From Acinetobacter pecorum (GTDB lineage: Bacteria > Pseudomonadota > Gammaproteobacteria > Pseudomonadales > Moraxellaceae), in the NCBI RefSeq assembly GCF_014837015.1, contig NZ_JACSPT010000014.1:1-64000 (forward strand): a stretch of DNA of 64,000 nucleotides. The letters are read 5' to 3'. Positions 1-10,707 of the stretch are shown here, piece by piece. How positions within the stretch are numbered: the stretch's first letter is position 1; every line of letters begins with the position of its first letter. The notes under the pieces are model-generated. The model searched no databases and was not told where the DNA came from. It saw only the letters and a list, made by a program, of their open reading frames with translations. Made by a program: the position numbers and the translations under genes.

Positions 1-48
1 GATGGTAGTGTGGGATTACCCATGTGAGAGTAAGTCATCGCCAGCTCA
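1..48 (+). rRNA. rrf: 5S rRNA, 3' end (partial)
   Basis: The first ~48 bases match the 3' part of a gammaproteobacterial 5S rRNA: the GATGGTAGTGTGGG segment, a CCCATGTGAGAGTA segment and a final GCCAG that closes the terminal stem. The 5' half lies left of the window, so an rRNA operon ends here. The exact mature end is uncertain by a few bases. A strong intrinsic terminator follows directly. Confidence 0.85.
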
Positions 49-57
49 TTATTCAAA

Positions 58-95
58 ACACCCCCGGTCTAAAGGCCGGGGGTGTTTTTTTATGT
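58..95 (+). terminator. Intrinsic terminator of the rRNA operon
   Basis: A GC-rich hairpin (arms ACACCCCCGG and CCGGGGGTGT around a short TCTAAAGG loop) is followed by a run of seven T. It lies about ten bases after the 5S end, as expected for rrn termination. Confidence 0.9.
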
Positions 96-197
96 TCTAA
101 AAATGAACCGTTTGATAGGTGATTTGACCCCACAGACTATAAATTAAGAATTCAATTTGTATGTTTTTAAACAAAACTATGTTATAAAAAATAAAAC

Positions 198-211
198 GGC
201 ATAAAAATTGC
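198..211 (+). promoter_or_regulatory. Possible sigma-54-type -24/-12 element upstream of rpoN
   Basis: GGCATAAAAATTGC has the GG-N10-GC spacing of -24/-12 promoters and sits 34 bases before the rpoN start. The same 14-mer recurs at 260-273, inside the first codons of rpoN. Sigma-54 autoregulation is known in some bacteria, but the match is partial (consensus TGGCAC-N5-TTGC), so this is only a candidate. Confidence 0.3.
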
Positions 212-244
212 TTATAAAACGAGATTTTTATTAAGGGGGTCACA

Positions 245-1696
245 ATGAGATTATCAGTGGGCATAAAAATTGCAAACTCGCTGTCATTAACTCCACAATT
301 ACAGCAAGCAATACGGTTATTGCAGCTTTCAAGTCTGGAGCTGGAACAAGAAGTTCAGTTGCAACTTGATAGCAATCCTCTGTTAGAAAAAGTTGAAGAA
401 CAAATTACTCTTGAAAGCCTGTCTACTATTGAATCTGACAATGAACATAATGATCTAACCAATGAACTTAATGCTAATCATCTGCCTGATGACTTACCTG
501 TAGATACAGATTGGGATGATGTTTATACACATCAGCCTACGAGCCTCGGGGCGGCCGAATTCGAAGAGCGGGAAGATAATCGTCAAGGACATCAGACTCT
601 GCAGGAGTATATGCTGGAGCAAATCAATCTATTGAATTTTTCCCAAGTGGATAAATTGATTGCTTATTGCATTATTGACTCCTTGGATGATAAAGGCTTT
701 CTAGATGCAGATTTGAGTGAAATTACGGCTTCGGTACAACACCTTTTATCTTCTATGGACTTTGAAGAAGAAATTGAAGATGATGAAGTGGCAGTCGTTT
801 TAAAACATATCCAGCGTTTAGATCCGGTGGGTGTAGGTTCTAGAAGCTTGGCAGAATGTCTCCTGGTGCAACTTGATAATTTGCCCGCATCAACGCCTTG
901 TCGAAATGATGCGATTAAACTTCTGCAACATTATGAATTATTGATTACTAATGAACTTCCTAAGCTGATAAAGCAAACTGGACTCAATCCAGAACAGTTG
1001 CGCTGTGCAGTGGATCTGCTAAAAACTCTGAAACCGCACCCGGGACTGGAATTTGAAAATAAGGAATCAGATTATCAGGTACCCGATGTTGTCGTGATGA
1101 AAAAGGATAACTGTTGGCAGGTCAATTTAAACTCGGATATCCTGCCAAAGTTACGTATCAACTCGTTCTATGCCAAGATGATTCGTCGTGCCGATCAAAG
1201 TGACGATAATCAGTATTTACGTAATCAGATGCTAGAAGCAAAAAACTTTATTAAAAGTATTGATGAACGCCATAAAACCTTATTGAAAGTTGCAACCTGT
1301 ATTGTAGAACATCAAAAAATGTTCTTGGAAATCGGCGCGGAAGGCATGAAACCTCTCGTGTTAAGAGATATCGCTGAAGAAGTTGAATTGCATGAATCGA
1401 CAGTTTCACGTGTGACTACTAATAAGTATATGCTAACCCCACGAGGCTTATTTGAACTGAAATATTTCTTCTCGAGTCATGTGGGTACCACCTCTGGAGG
1501 GGAGGCATCTTCTACTGCCATTCGTGCCAAAATCAAAAAACTGGTTTCTGAAGAAAATGCCCGCAAACCTTTGTCGGATAATGCGATCGCCACTATTTTG
1601 AAAGATGAAGGTATTGATGTGGCACGACGTACGGTAGCTAAATATCGTGAATCGTTACATATTCCTTCATCTTCTGAGCGAAAAGTCTTGATCTGA
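245..1696 (+). CDS. rpoN: RNA polymerase sigma-54 factor
   Basis: The 483-residue product is the alternative sigma factor that recognises -24/-12 promoters and needs AAA+ activators. Region I is visible at residues ~10-50 (LTPQLQQAIRLLQLSS, glutamine- and leucine-rich), followed by an acidic region II, the core-binding domain, and near the C-terminus the RpoN box ARRTVAKYRE, which contacts the -24 element. Length is typical. The ATG at 245 has an AGGGGG ribosome site six bases upstream. It is followed by hpf, the common rpoN-hpf arrangement of proteobacteria. A 10-bp-stem terminator lies after the stop codon, so hpf probably also has its own promoter. Confidence 0.97.
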   Translation: MRLSVGIKIANSLSLTPQLQQAIRLLQLSSLELEQEVQLQLDSNPLLEKVEEQITLESLSTIESDNEHNDLTNELNANHLPDDLPVDTDWDDVYTHQPTSLGAAEFEEREDNRQGHQTLQEYMLEQINLLNFSQVDKLIAYCIIDSLDDKGFLDADLSEITASVQHLLSSMDFEEEIEDDEVAVVLKHIQRLDPVGVGSRSLAECLLVQLDNLPASTPCRNDAIKLLQHYELLITNELPKLIKQTGLNPEQLRCAVDLLKTLKPHPGLEFENKESDYQVPDVVVMKKDNCWQVNLNSDILPKLRINSFYAKMIRRADQSDDNQYLRNQMLEAKNFIKSIDERHKTLLKVATCIVEHQKMFLEIGAEGMKPLVLRDIAEEVELHESTVSRVTTNKYMLTPRGLFELKYFFSSHVGTTSGGEASSTAIRAKIKKLVSEENARKPLSDNAIATILKDEGIDVARRTVAKYRESLHIPSSSERKVLI

Positions 1697-1720
1697 AATT
1701 TGAAATCTGGCTATTCTAGA

Positions 1721-1757
1721 GATTCATTATGACAGCATAATGAATCTTCTTTCTTTT
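1721..1757 (+). terminator. Terminator-like hairpin after rpoN
   Basis: A perfect 10-bp stem GATTCATTAT/ATAATGAATC with a 6-base loop is followed by TTCTTTCTTTT. The stem is AT-rich, so termination may be partial, with some read-through into hpf. Confidence 0.6.
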
Positions 1758-1880
1758 GAGTGACAGTAAAAATGATTTTATTCAGGACTTGCAATGGGAA
1801 TATATATTTTATAAGTTACTGTATTTAAATTATTTTATATTGTGACTCTTCTAATCCTAACGAAGGTGAGGGATAGAACT

Positions 1881-2213
1881 ATGCAAATAACAATTCGTGG
1901 ACATCATTTATCTATTACGCCAGCAATTGAAGAAAGTATAAAAACCAAATTTTCACAAATGACGAAACATCTGGATCAGGTGAATAGTATGCAAGTGAAA
2001 CTCTCCAAAGATCATCAAATCGATAAACCCTCCAGAAAGGGCAGTAGTAATCATATCGCAGAGGCTATTATCCGATTACCGGGCATTGAATTTTTTGCTC
2101 ACGCCACCGCAGATGATATGTATACATCGATTAAAATATTAGCAGAAAAACTTAAACGGCAAATTGATCGATACCGGGAAATACATTTACAGCAGCACGC
2201 TTTAGTCCTATAA
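1881..2213 (+). CDS. hpf: Ribosome hibernation promoting factor (HPF/RaiA family)
   Basis: A 110-residue protein of the HPF/YfiA (sigma-54 modulation) family, which binds the 30S subunit in stationary phase and promotes inactive 100S ribosomes. Visible family features are the N-terminal MQITIRGHHLSITPAIEE strand-helix, a central KLSKDHQI region and C-terminal DDMYTSIKILAEKLKRQIDRY helix. The length is that of short HPF. The start at 1881 is chosen because GGTGAGGG lies about eight bases upstream; an in-frame start at 1842 would add 13 residues foreign to the family. It follows rpoN, as in many proteobacteria. Confidence 0.93.
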   Translation: MQITIRGHHLSITPAIEESIKTKFSQMTKHLDQVNSMQVKLSKDHQIDKPSRKGSSNHIAEAIIRLPGIEFFAHATADDMYTSIKILAEKLKRQIDRYREIHLQQHALVL

Positions 2214-2223
2214 CGAACAAATG

Positions 2224-2260
2224 ATAAAAAAGAGGTTTTAAAAGCCTCTTTTTTTTATAG
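2224..2260 (+). terminator. Intrinsic terminator after hpf
   Basis: AAGAGG and CCTCTT arms enclose TTTTAAAAG and are followed by a run of eight T. It separates hpf from the ibaG-murA group. Confidence 0.75.
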
Positions 2261-2346
2261 ATATAATGTAGGGATTCATGAATTATTTTTGCTATTTATA
2301 GTAAAATGGCTCGTTTTACACCCTTAGTCCTATTAGAGGTCTTGTG

Positions 2347-4563
<2,217 letters not shown>

Positions 4564-4575
4564 TTTATGCTGAAC

Positions 4576-4608
4576 ACAAAAACCGTCCTTAATAGGGCGG
4601 TTTTTTTA
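4576..4608 (+). terminator. Intrinsic terminator after hisG
   Basis: AAAACCGTCC and GGGCGGTTTT arms flank a TTAATA loop, with a seven-T tail. It closes the ibaG-murA-hisG unit, so hisD must have its own promoter. Confidence 0.85.
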
Positions 4609-4626
4609 TGCCTGCAAATTTAAAAA

Positions 4627-4974
4627 TTATTCTTGGATTGAAATACAATATGATTGGACCTGAAACAGTTGATTTGAATCATTAAAATTATAGACATCGC
4701 ATGCAGAAATATGAGTCGTCTGATTTACATGATAAAAATACGCTTCACCCTGAATAATCACGTGATGGCCAACTTGATGAATCGATTGAATCTGAAATTC
4801 ATGGGGTGTGAGCTGAAAATAGTGTTCAATAGACTGGCAATGTTTCAGGACTTGCTCAATTCCTGAGAGCCGTTGTTCGCCAACGATTTCCCATACGAGG
4901 TCTTCTGAAAAATAGGATTGGATTTGACTAAACTGCCCAGTGGAAAAGCATTGGGCTATATCTGTAAGCATCAT
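4627..4974 (-). CDS. NTF2-like (SnoaL-type) fold small protein
   Basis: A 115-residue protein with the pattern of the NTF2-like/SnoaL superfamily: an N-terminal helix (MLTDIAQCFSTGQFSQIQSYFSEDLVWEIVG), an aromatic helix-strand segment, and alternating strands ending in QVQSYCISIQE. The family covers isomerases, hydratases and ligand-binding proteins, so no reaction can be assigned. ATG 4974 is preferred: AGGTGA lies six bases upstream. The gene is antisense between hisG and hisD, where it splits an otherwise collinear histidine block, and it may be an insertion in this lineage. Confidence 0.7.
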   Translation of the reverse strand: MMLTDIAQCFSTGQFSQIQSYFSEDLVWEIVGEQRLSGIEQVLKHCQSIEHYFQLTPHEFQIQSIHQVGHHVIIQGEAYFYHVNQTTHISACDVYNFNDSNQLFQVQSYCISIQE

Positions 4975-5160
4975 CAAAATTCACCTATTCTTTTAATTTT
5001 GAAATTATTCTAGCCTGAAAGTAAGGTACTCAATCATTTACCGAGGCGCTTAAAAATAATTTTTCATTAAACCCTATCTTAAGCTGGAGGATTGTTGCCC
5101 ACAAAATATAGGAAACAAGGTAAACTAAAGCCTCCCTTTATTTTCATTGTGGATAAATTG

Positions 5161-6450
5161 ATGCGACGTTTATCGACTCAAGATCAGAATTTTAAACAAG
5201 TCTTTGCTGATTTGTTGGCTTTTGAAACTGTGAGTGACCCCGAACTTTTAAAAACCGTAGATCAAATCATCGCTGATGTTCGTCAGCATGGCGATGCTCA
5301 TGTTCTTAAACTCACCCAACAGTTCGATCGACATCCAGCGCATCAATTCTCAGAGCTTGAGCTGACCCAGGAACAATTGAAAGCAGCATTTGATGGTCTA
5401 AGCACGGAAGTCCGGGAAGCGCTTGAACTTGCAGCGAATCGTATTCGGGAATTCCACCAAGCACAAAAGCAAGATGGCTGGACTTATGTCGATGCTTTAG
5501 GCAATACGCTAGGTCAAAAAGTTACGCCACTGGATCGTGTGGGGATCTATGTACCCGGTGGTTTGGCGTCTTATCCATCTTCTGTGTTGATGAATGCCGT
5601 GCCAGCACATGTGGCGGGGGTGCCTGAAATTATCATGGTGGTGCCTGCACCCAATGGTGAACTCAATCCATTGGTATTGGCCGCTGCCTATTTAGCTGGT
5701 GTGACACGCGTATTTACGATTGGTGGTGCACAAGCCGTGGCTGCCTTGGCTTATGGTACAGAAACCATTCCATCAGTCGATAAAATCACAGGTCCGGGTA
5801 ACCGTTTCGTGGCTGCTGCGAAGCGAGCCGTGTTCGGTCAAGTCGGGATTGATATGATCGCTGGACCCTCTGAAATTCTGGTCTATGCCGAAGGTCAGAA
5901 CAATGCCAAATGGCTGGCAATGGATTTATTGTCACAAGCCGAGCATGATACGGTGGCACAAGCGGTATTTATTACACCGGATGAGCAGTTGTTGAATGAT
6001 GTAGCCGATGCCATTGAAGAGCATTTGCAAGCCTTGCCAAAAGCCGATATCGCGCGAACATCGATTGAAAATCGTGGTGCATTGGTATTGGTGAAAGATC
6101 GTGCAGAAGGTGTAGAGCTCATTAACCAGGTTGCACCTGAACACTTGATGTTATGCTTGGATGAAGCAGTCGAAATGGCTGAAGAAATTCGCCATGCCGG
6201 TGCGATCTTTATGGGGCGTTATACTCCGGAAGCGATTGGTGATTACTGCGCCGGTCCGAACCATGTACTGCCAACCTCAGGTACAGCACGTTTCTCATCA
6301 CCTCTAGGCGTGTATGATTTCCAAAAACGCTCAAGCTTGATCATGTGCTCACAAGACGGTGTGAAAACCTTAGCAAAAACAGCAGATATTTTGGCGCAAC
6401 AAGAGAATCTGGATGCCCATGCACGTTCTGCACGTTATCGTTATCAGTAA
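5161..6450 (+). CDS. hisD: Histidinol dehydrogenase
   Basis: The 429-residue HisD oxidises L-histidinol to L-histidine in two NAD-dependent steps at a zinc site. Visible motifs are VGIYVPGGLASYPSSVLMNAVPA split around the glycine-rich loop, GPGNRFVAAAKR, GPSEILV, the zinc-binding SQAEHD, and the catalytic EHL motif in APEHLMLC. ATG 5161 gives the usual N-terminus MRRLSTQDQNF. An in-frame TTG at 5092 follows a GGAGG but lies only one base after it, too close for use, and would add 23 atypical residues. Confidence 0.95.
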   Translation: MRRLSTQDQNFKQVFADLLAFETVSDPELLKTVDQIIADVRQHGDAHVLKLTQQFDRHPAHQFSELELTQEQLKAAFDGLSTEVREALELAANRIREFHQAQKQDGWTYVDALGNTLGQKVTPLDRVGIYVPGGLASYPSSVLMNAVPAHVAGVPEIIMVVPAPNGELNPLVLAAAYLAGVTRVFTIGGAQAVAALAYGTETIPSVDKITGPGNRFVAAAKRAVFGQVGIDMIAGPSEILVYAEGQNNAKWLAMDLLSQAEHDTVAQAVFITPDEQLLNDVADAIEEHLQALPKADIARTSIENRGALVLVKDRAEGVELINQVAPEHLMLCLDEAVEMAEEIRHAGAIFMGRYTPEAIGDYCAGPNHVLPTSGTARFSSPLGVYDFQKRSSLIMCSQDGVKTLAKTADILAQQENLDAHARSARYRYQ

Positions 6451-6509
6451 GTCATTCCGCAGAAATCAATAAAGAAATGAATATTTCCTCTTTTGTGCCA
6501 TATATGGCT

Positions 6510-6576
6510 CAGGGAGAAGTTAGGAGAAGGGTGATCAAGAGACCTCTCCCTAACCCTCTCCTGGAAAGAGAGGAAG
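6510..6576. repeat. Palindromic AGGGAGAGG-type repeat before hisC
   Basis: A purine-rich arm at 6511-6531 is followed by a pyrimidine-rich arm at 6543-6560 that mirrors it imperfectly. Inside the right half is a perfect 6-bp hairpin, CCTCTC (6555-6560) with GAGAGG (6568-6573) around a 7-base loop. This resembles the CCTCTCCCTAACCCTCTCC family of short dispersed repeats found between proteobacterial genes. It sits just before the hisC start and could affect its mRNA. Confidence 0.6.
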
Positions 6577-6592
6577 TTTAGAGAATTTAAAA

Positions 6593-7681
6593 ATGAAGAT
6601 CACAGCAGAACAAATGCGTTTTTGGAGTCCCGAGGTGCGTGAACTCGAGCCCTATGTGCCGGGTGAGCAACCAAAAATCCAGAACCTGTTAAAACTGAAC
6701 ACCAATGAAAACCCTTATCCGCCTTCGCCTAAAGTCGTGGAAGCGGTGCAAAAAATACTGGAAAATTCAGCAGATGCATTGCGTTTATATCCTGATCCTG
6801 ATGCATCTGAACTAAAACAGGCGATCGCTAAACAGCAAAAAGTTGCTGTTGAAAATGTCTTTGTTGGAAATGGCTCGGACGAAGTTTTAGCGCATATTTT
6901 TAAAGCCTTTTTCATTCAAGAATTACCGCTTTTATATCCAGATATTACCTACAGTTTCTATCCAGTTTATAGTCAATTCTTTGGTGTCAAAACCAAAGTC
7001 TTGCCACTCAATGACGACTTTGAAATTGTGGTGGATGACTATAAACAGCCAAATGGCGGAATTATCATTACCAATCCAAATGCGCCAACCAGTATTGATT
7101 TAGGTTTGTCTGCAATTGAAGACATTCTTCAAGCCAATCCAAATTCGGTTGTGGTGATTGATGAAGCTTATGTGGATTTTGGTGCCGAATCGGCAGTAAG
7201 TTTGGTACAGAGGTATGACAACCTAGTTGTGTGTCAAACTACTTCTAAATCACGTTCATTGGCAGGTTTACGGGTTGGTTTTGCAATTGCGCAACCACAT
7301 TTAATTGCTGCACTTGAAGCGGTGAAAAACAGCTTTAACTCCTATCCAATGGATCGTTTTGCAATTGCTGCCGCGGTGGCTTCTTTTGAGGATCAAGCAT
7401 ACTTTGAAACGCAAAATGCCAAAGTCATTGCCAGTCGCGAAAAGCTAGTTGCTCAACTGAGTGAACTCGGTTTTAAAGTCTTACCATCGAGTGCCAACTT
7501 TATTTTTGCCTCATTGCCATCTAAGGATGCAGGCGAACTTGCAAGTGAGTTGCGTGAACGTGGCATCATCGTGCGTTATTTTAATAAACCACGGATAAAT
7601 CAGTTCCTGCGTATCACCATTGGTACGGATGAACAGAATCAGCGTTTGGTAGATACATTAAAAAACGAGATTTTGGTTTAA
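6593..7681 (+). CDS. hisC: Histidinol-phosphate aminotransferase
   Basis: A 362-residue PLP-dependent fold-type I aminotransferase converting imidazole-acetol phosphate and glutamate to histidinol phosphate. Key features are [12 protein letters not shown] near the N-terminus, the nucleotide-phosphate loop [24 protein letters not shown], the PLP lysine in [15 protein letters not shown], and a C-terminal FLRITIGT containing the substrate arginine. Length is normal. It follows hisD after 142 bp containing a palindromic repeat, and a degenerate relative of that repeat follows the gene. The ribosome site is weak. Confidence 0.95.
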   Translation: MKITAEQMRFWSPEVRELEPYVPGEQPKIQNLLKLNTNENPYPPSPKVVEAVQKILENSADALRLYPDPDASELKQAIAKQQKVAVENVFVGNGSDEVLAHIFKAFFIQELPLLYPDITYSFYPVYSQFFGVKTKVLPLNDDFEIVVDDYKQPNGGIIITNPNAPTSIDLGLSAIEDILQANPNSVVVIDEAYVDFGAESAVSLVQRYDNLVVCQTTSKSRSLAGLRVGFAIAQPHLIAALEAVKNSFNSYPMDRFAIAAAVASFEDQAYFETQNAKVIASREKLVAQLSELGFKVLPSSANFIFASLPSKDAGELASELRERGIIVRYFNKPRINQFLRITIGTDEQNQRLVDTLKNEILV

Positions 7682-7785
7682 TCTCTCCCTTGCGAAGCGG
7701 TGTTTCTCATCTTTAGAAAAGAAGGACTTTCCTGATTTTACTGAATTAGAGGATTCCCTCCTTTGGTGAAGAAGGTGAGAGTGGA
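7682..7785. repeat. Degenerate pyrimidine/purine-rich repeat after hisC
   Basis: CTCTCCCTTGCGAAG near 7684 and a CCCTCCTTTGGTGAAGAAGG-like right arm followed by TGAGAG near 7770 form a loose inverted repeat of the same flavour as the element at 6510-6576. The two copies bracket hisC. No open frame of interest lies inside. Confidence 0.4.
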
Positions 7786-7792
7786 TTCAAAA

Positions 7793-7826
7793 TAAAAAAG
7801 CGATTCAATTGAATCGCTTTTTTCAT
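7793..7826. terminator. Bidirectional terminator between hisC and pabB
   Basis: AAAAAAGCGATTCAATTGAATCGCTTTTTT is a near-perfect palindrome with A- and T-runs on both sides, so it can serve hisC (forward) and pabB (reverse). Confidence 0.85.
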
Positions 7827-9158
7827 TTATTCAGGCTCATACCAGGTATTGAGTAAATTCAGCATGGCTTCAACTTTATCAAAACATTCCTGATATTCGG
7901 CATCACAGTCAGATGCAATGGTAATGCCACCACCAGCCCATAAAGACACTTCCTCCTGATACTTCTGAATAGAGCGAATCAGAATATTCCAGGAGCCTGT
8001 ACCATCAAAATTAAAATACCCCATTGAGCCACAATAAGCCCCACGCGGTGCACCTTCGAGTTCTCCAATAATTTGCATGGCACGAATTTTAGGTGCACCC
8101 GTAATTGAACCGCCTGGCAGTGCAGACATTAAAACCTCAAAAGGATTCACATTTTCCTTTAGAGTTGCCTCAACTTCACTCACCATATGATGCACTTGAT
8201 TGAAGCTTTCAATGTTAAACAGTTTGGGTGTTTTGACTGTACCTGTTTCCGCATAAACACTTAAATCATTACGTAATAAATCCACAATCATGACATTTTC
8301 TGCCTGATCTTTTTCCGATGTTTTTAAGATATGTTTAGATTGCTCGTCTAGCACAGGGTCGCTATAGCGTGGCATGGTGCCTTTAATCGGCTTGGTAACG
8401 ATTTTTCGATCTGCTTCAAAATCAATAAATAACTCGGGTGAGCAGCTAAGTAATTCAAAATCACCAATGCGCAAATAACCCGCATAGGGTGCTTCAGTAA
8501 GTGACCAGAACGCTTGGGCAGTCGCTAAGAGGGAGCCTTGGGCACGACCTGAAAATTCTTGGGTCAAGTTAATCTGATAACAGTCACCTGCAACAATATA
8601 ATCTTGAATCTCCTGAAAAGCCTGAGTGTAAACAGATTTTTTCCAGCGTGCAGTACAAGGGCTTTTTAACTGAAATGTTGGATAACTTAAATCTCGTTCA
8701 AGCAAGCCTTGGATATGATTGAAAATTTGCTCGGCTTGCGAATCGTGACTATAGAACATCCAGCCTTCAGAACTTGGCTTAATGTAGGACGAGAACTGAC
8801 CAATGAATAAACCGGGTTGGGGACGGTCTGGATAATCAATATATTGCTGAGCTGCGTAATCATAGCTAATAAAGCCTACATAGCCTCCAGAAAATCCATG
8901 CTTTTGAGGGGTTTTTGATCCATCAATTTCTAAATTGAATTCAGATGGAACAGCTTGATATCGTTCAATCTCTGTTCTTTTAAAACACTGGGTTTCTGAG
9001 GTCTGGGCAATAAAATATTCCTGAGCACAACAGGCAATGAAAGGCTGACCATTATTATTTAAATACACCAGATGATCCAATGCCTTCAATGCAGATAATA
9101 GATCTGCAATTAGCGGCGATTCAAAGTTTAAGGGACGATGATAGAGAGCTTCGGTCAT
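7827..9158 (-). CDS. pabB: Aminodeoxychorismate synthase component I
   Basis: A 443-residue chorismate-utilising enzyme. PabB aminates chorismate to 4-amino-4-deoxychorismate for folate synthesis, using ammonia from the PabA glutaminase subunit. The C-terminal chorismate-binding domain (from ~residue 180) shows DCYQINLTQEF, the PIKGTMPR motif with the lysine typical of PabB, the LPGGSITGAPK motif, and GAYCGSMGY. PIKGT distinguishes PabB from anthranilate synthase TrpE, which normally has PIAGT. It is convergent with hisC and divergent from filA. The ribosome site is weak. Confidence 0.92.
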   Translation of the reverse strand: MTEALYHRPLNFESPLIADLLSALKALDHLVYLNNNGQPFIACCAQEYFIAQTSETQCFKRTEIERYQAVPSEFNLEIDGSKTPQKHGFSGGYVGFISYDYAAQQYIDYPDRPQPGLFIGQFSSYIKPSSEGWMFYSHDSQAEQIFNHIQGLLERDLSYPTFQLKSPCTARWKKSVYTQAFQEIQDYIVAGDCYQINLTQEFSGRAQGSLLATAQAFWSLTEAPYAGYLRIGDFELLSCSPELFIDFEADRKIVTKPIKGTMPRYSDPVLDEQSKHILKTSEKDQAENVMIVDLLRNDLSVYAETGTVKTPKLFNIESFNQVHHMVSEVEATLKENVNPFEVLMSALPGGSITGAPKIRAMQIIGELEGAPRGAYCGSMGYFNFDGTGSWNILIRSIQKYQEEVSLWAGGGITIASDCDAEYQECFDKVEAMLNLLNTWYEPE

Positions 9159-9313
9159 TCAGTTATGGGGAGTTCGGGATGACTTACTATTTTATATCAA
9201 GAAGACGGGAAAATATTTTTAAATCATGAAATACCGTTTATCGGTAAGCGACAGATTGCGACCAACGACAGTTGATCAAAAACTGACTCGACGCTAATTT
9301 AAGTGGGCTAGCA

Positions 9314-9379
9314 AATTACTCAAGGAAAGATGTTTAAGCTGTCAGAAAATAAAAAATACAGCCTAAACACTGAGTAATT
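9314..9379 (+). promoter_or_regulatory. Long stem-loop in the filA leader
   Basis: AATTACTCA (9314-9322) pairs perfectly with TGAGTAATT (9371-9379). Inside, GTTTAAGCTGT (9332-9342) pairs with ACAGCCTAAAC (9358-9368) with a single mismatch. This two-part stem ends 38 bases before the filA start. It could stabilise the transcript, act as an operator, or be a sensory leader; no known riboswitch is recognised. Confidence 0.5.
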
Positions 9380-9417
9380 CACAATCAAAAAAAATAGTAC
9401 TCTTGGGAGAGTAAACA

Positions 9418-10515
9418 ATGAAGAAATTCACAAAATTAGTTCTAGCGACTTCAGTTGCATTTAGTGCCAATGCAATGGCGATGCAAGCAATGGATGACGC
9501 ATCTCTAAGCGAAACAACGGGTCAAGATGGTATTAGTATTGGTATCGGTATTTCAAAAATTGAAATTGAAAAACTATTTATTCATGATAATACTGGTTTA
9601 GCTTCTGATGCTACAATGTCATCAACAGGTTTAGTAACAAATGCAAGTGGCATTGTCTATACAACTGGCCAATTGGCAACGAATCAAGGTGGAAATGTAG
9701 TAAATATCCCTACACGAACAGCTTCATATGACCCTGTTGCAAAAGATGTTAGCTTAGGTGGTACAGATGGGGCTGCTGCGATCGTCATCTATGGTAATAG
9801 TAAAGCGGGTGATAAGAATGAAAACCATGGTATTGTCATTGGTGCAAACTATGATAATGGTGGCGCTTATTTACTAGCTTCGCGCAACCTTATGGATTTA
9901 AAAATTGATTCAGATGCAGGTGGTGGTGATCCGTTCATTAACATTGCAGCTCAAGTTTCAGGCTTAGACATTAATATTGGTAAAATTGGTGTACAAGCAA
10001 GTGGTGCTGTACCTGCTGCTAATGCAAATACTATTCGTCGTGGTGGTACAGGCAAAGTTAATGACATTTTGTCTGGCTTATCTCTTAAAACCGGGCCTAT
10101 GACTGCAAACATTCAATTGGGTGCAGCACCTCAAGGCGCGATGATCAAGTTGAGCGCGAGTATGATTGGCGGTTTGACAATCAACAACTTGGGTATTCTT
10201 GATAATTCAACAAAAACTGATACACGTGCTGCAGGTGAAATCTTTATCGAAAGTATTAAACTTGCAGATGCTAATTCTAAAGATTTAACTTTAAATCAAA
10301 ATATTAGCGTATTTGGTGAGGATACCGCATCTAAAGGGTATGTCCGTATCGTTAGCACAAGTGGCGCGCATGATACCTATGTGAAAGGTATTCACCTAGG
10401 ATCTCGTAATGCTGCATCAATTGGTGATATGGAAGTTCAAGGAATGCAGACTTATTATAGTCCAGCGCAAGGTACATACCATCCAGGTGCAATTATTACT
10501 ATTTCTGGTCACTAA
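9418..10515 (+). CDS. filA: FilA, secreted glycine/aspartate-rich protein of the fil locus
   Basis: A 365-residue exported protein with a clean Sec signal peptide (MKKFTKLVLATSVAFSANAMA, cut near residue 21). The mature start has a LSETTGQDGI motif seen in a group of secreted proteobacterial proteins, followed by a Gly-, Ala-, Asn- and Asp-rich body with strand-like alternation and no cysteine. I know this gene set as FilA-FilF, labelled 'putative pilus assembly' in Acinetobacter, but nothing here looks like a pilin. GGGAGAG precedes the ATG. A strong terminator after the stop separates it from filB, suggesting a higher level than the rest, as for a structural subunit. The role is inferred. 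Confidence 0.8.
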   Translation: MKKFTKLVLATSVAFSANAMAMQAMDDASLSETTGQDGISIGIGISKIEIEKLFIHDNTGLASDATMSSTGLVTNASGIVYTTGQLATNQGGNVVNIPTRTASYDPVAKDVSLGGTDGAAAIVIYGNSKAGDKNENHGIVIGANYDNGGAYLLASRNLMDLKIDSDAGGGDPFINIAAQVSGLDINIGKIGVQASGAVPAANANTIRRGGTGKVNDILSGLSLKTGPMTANIQLGAAPQGAMIKLSASMIGGLTINNLGILDNSTKTDTRAAGEIFIESIKLADANSKDLTLNQNISVFGEDTASKGYVRIVSTSGAHDTYVKGIHLGSRNAASIGDMEVQGMQTYYSPAQGTYHPGAIITISGH

Positions 10516-10525
10516 TCTTCAGTCA

Positions 10526-10561
10526 TAAAAAAAAGCGCGTGTTTACACGCGCTTTTTTTTA
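10526..10561 (+). terminator. Intrinsic terminator between filA and filB
   Basis: AAAAAAGCGCGTGT and ACACGCGC arms with a two-base loop and an eight-T tail. It is strong and lies inside the fil locus, so filB-filF are expressed by read-through or from a promoter in 10562-10707. Confidence 0.9.
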
Positions 10562-10707
10562 TGAGAATCTCACTTATCTAAAAAATAAAAAAAATGCTGT
10601 ATTTTTTTGAAAAAGTAGGTATCTTTCTAGTTACAGGGAAGTAGAGTGAATACTCTATAAAAAGAAAAATAGGCACATTATGCCAATCATAAGAAAAGTT
10701 AATAATT

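Noticed and set aside
5092..5160. TTG start for hisD
   Set aside because: GGAGG lies only one base before it, too close for normal initiation, and the added residues are not seen in HisD.
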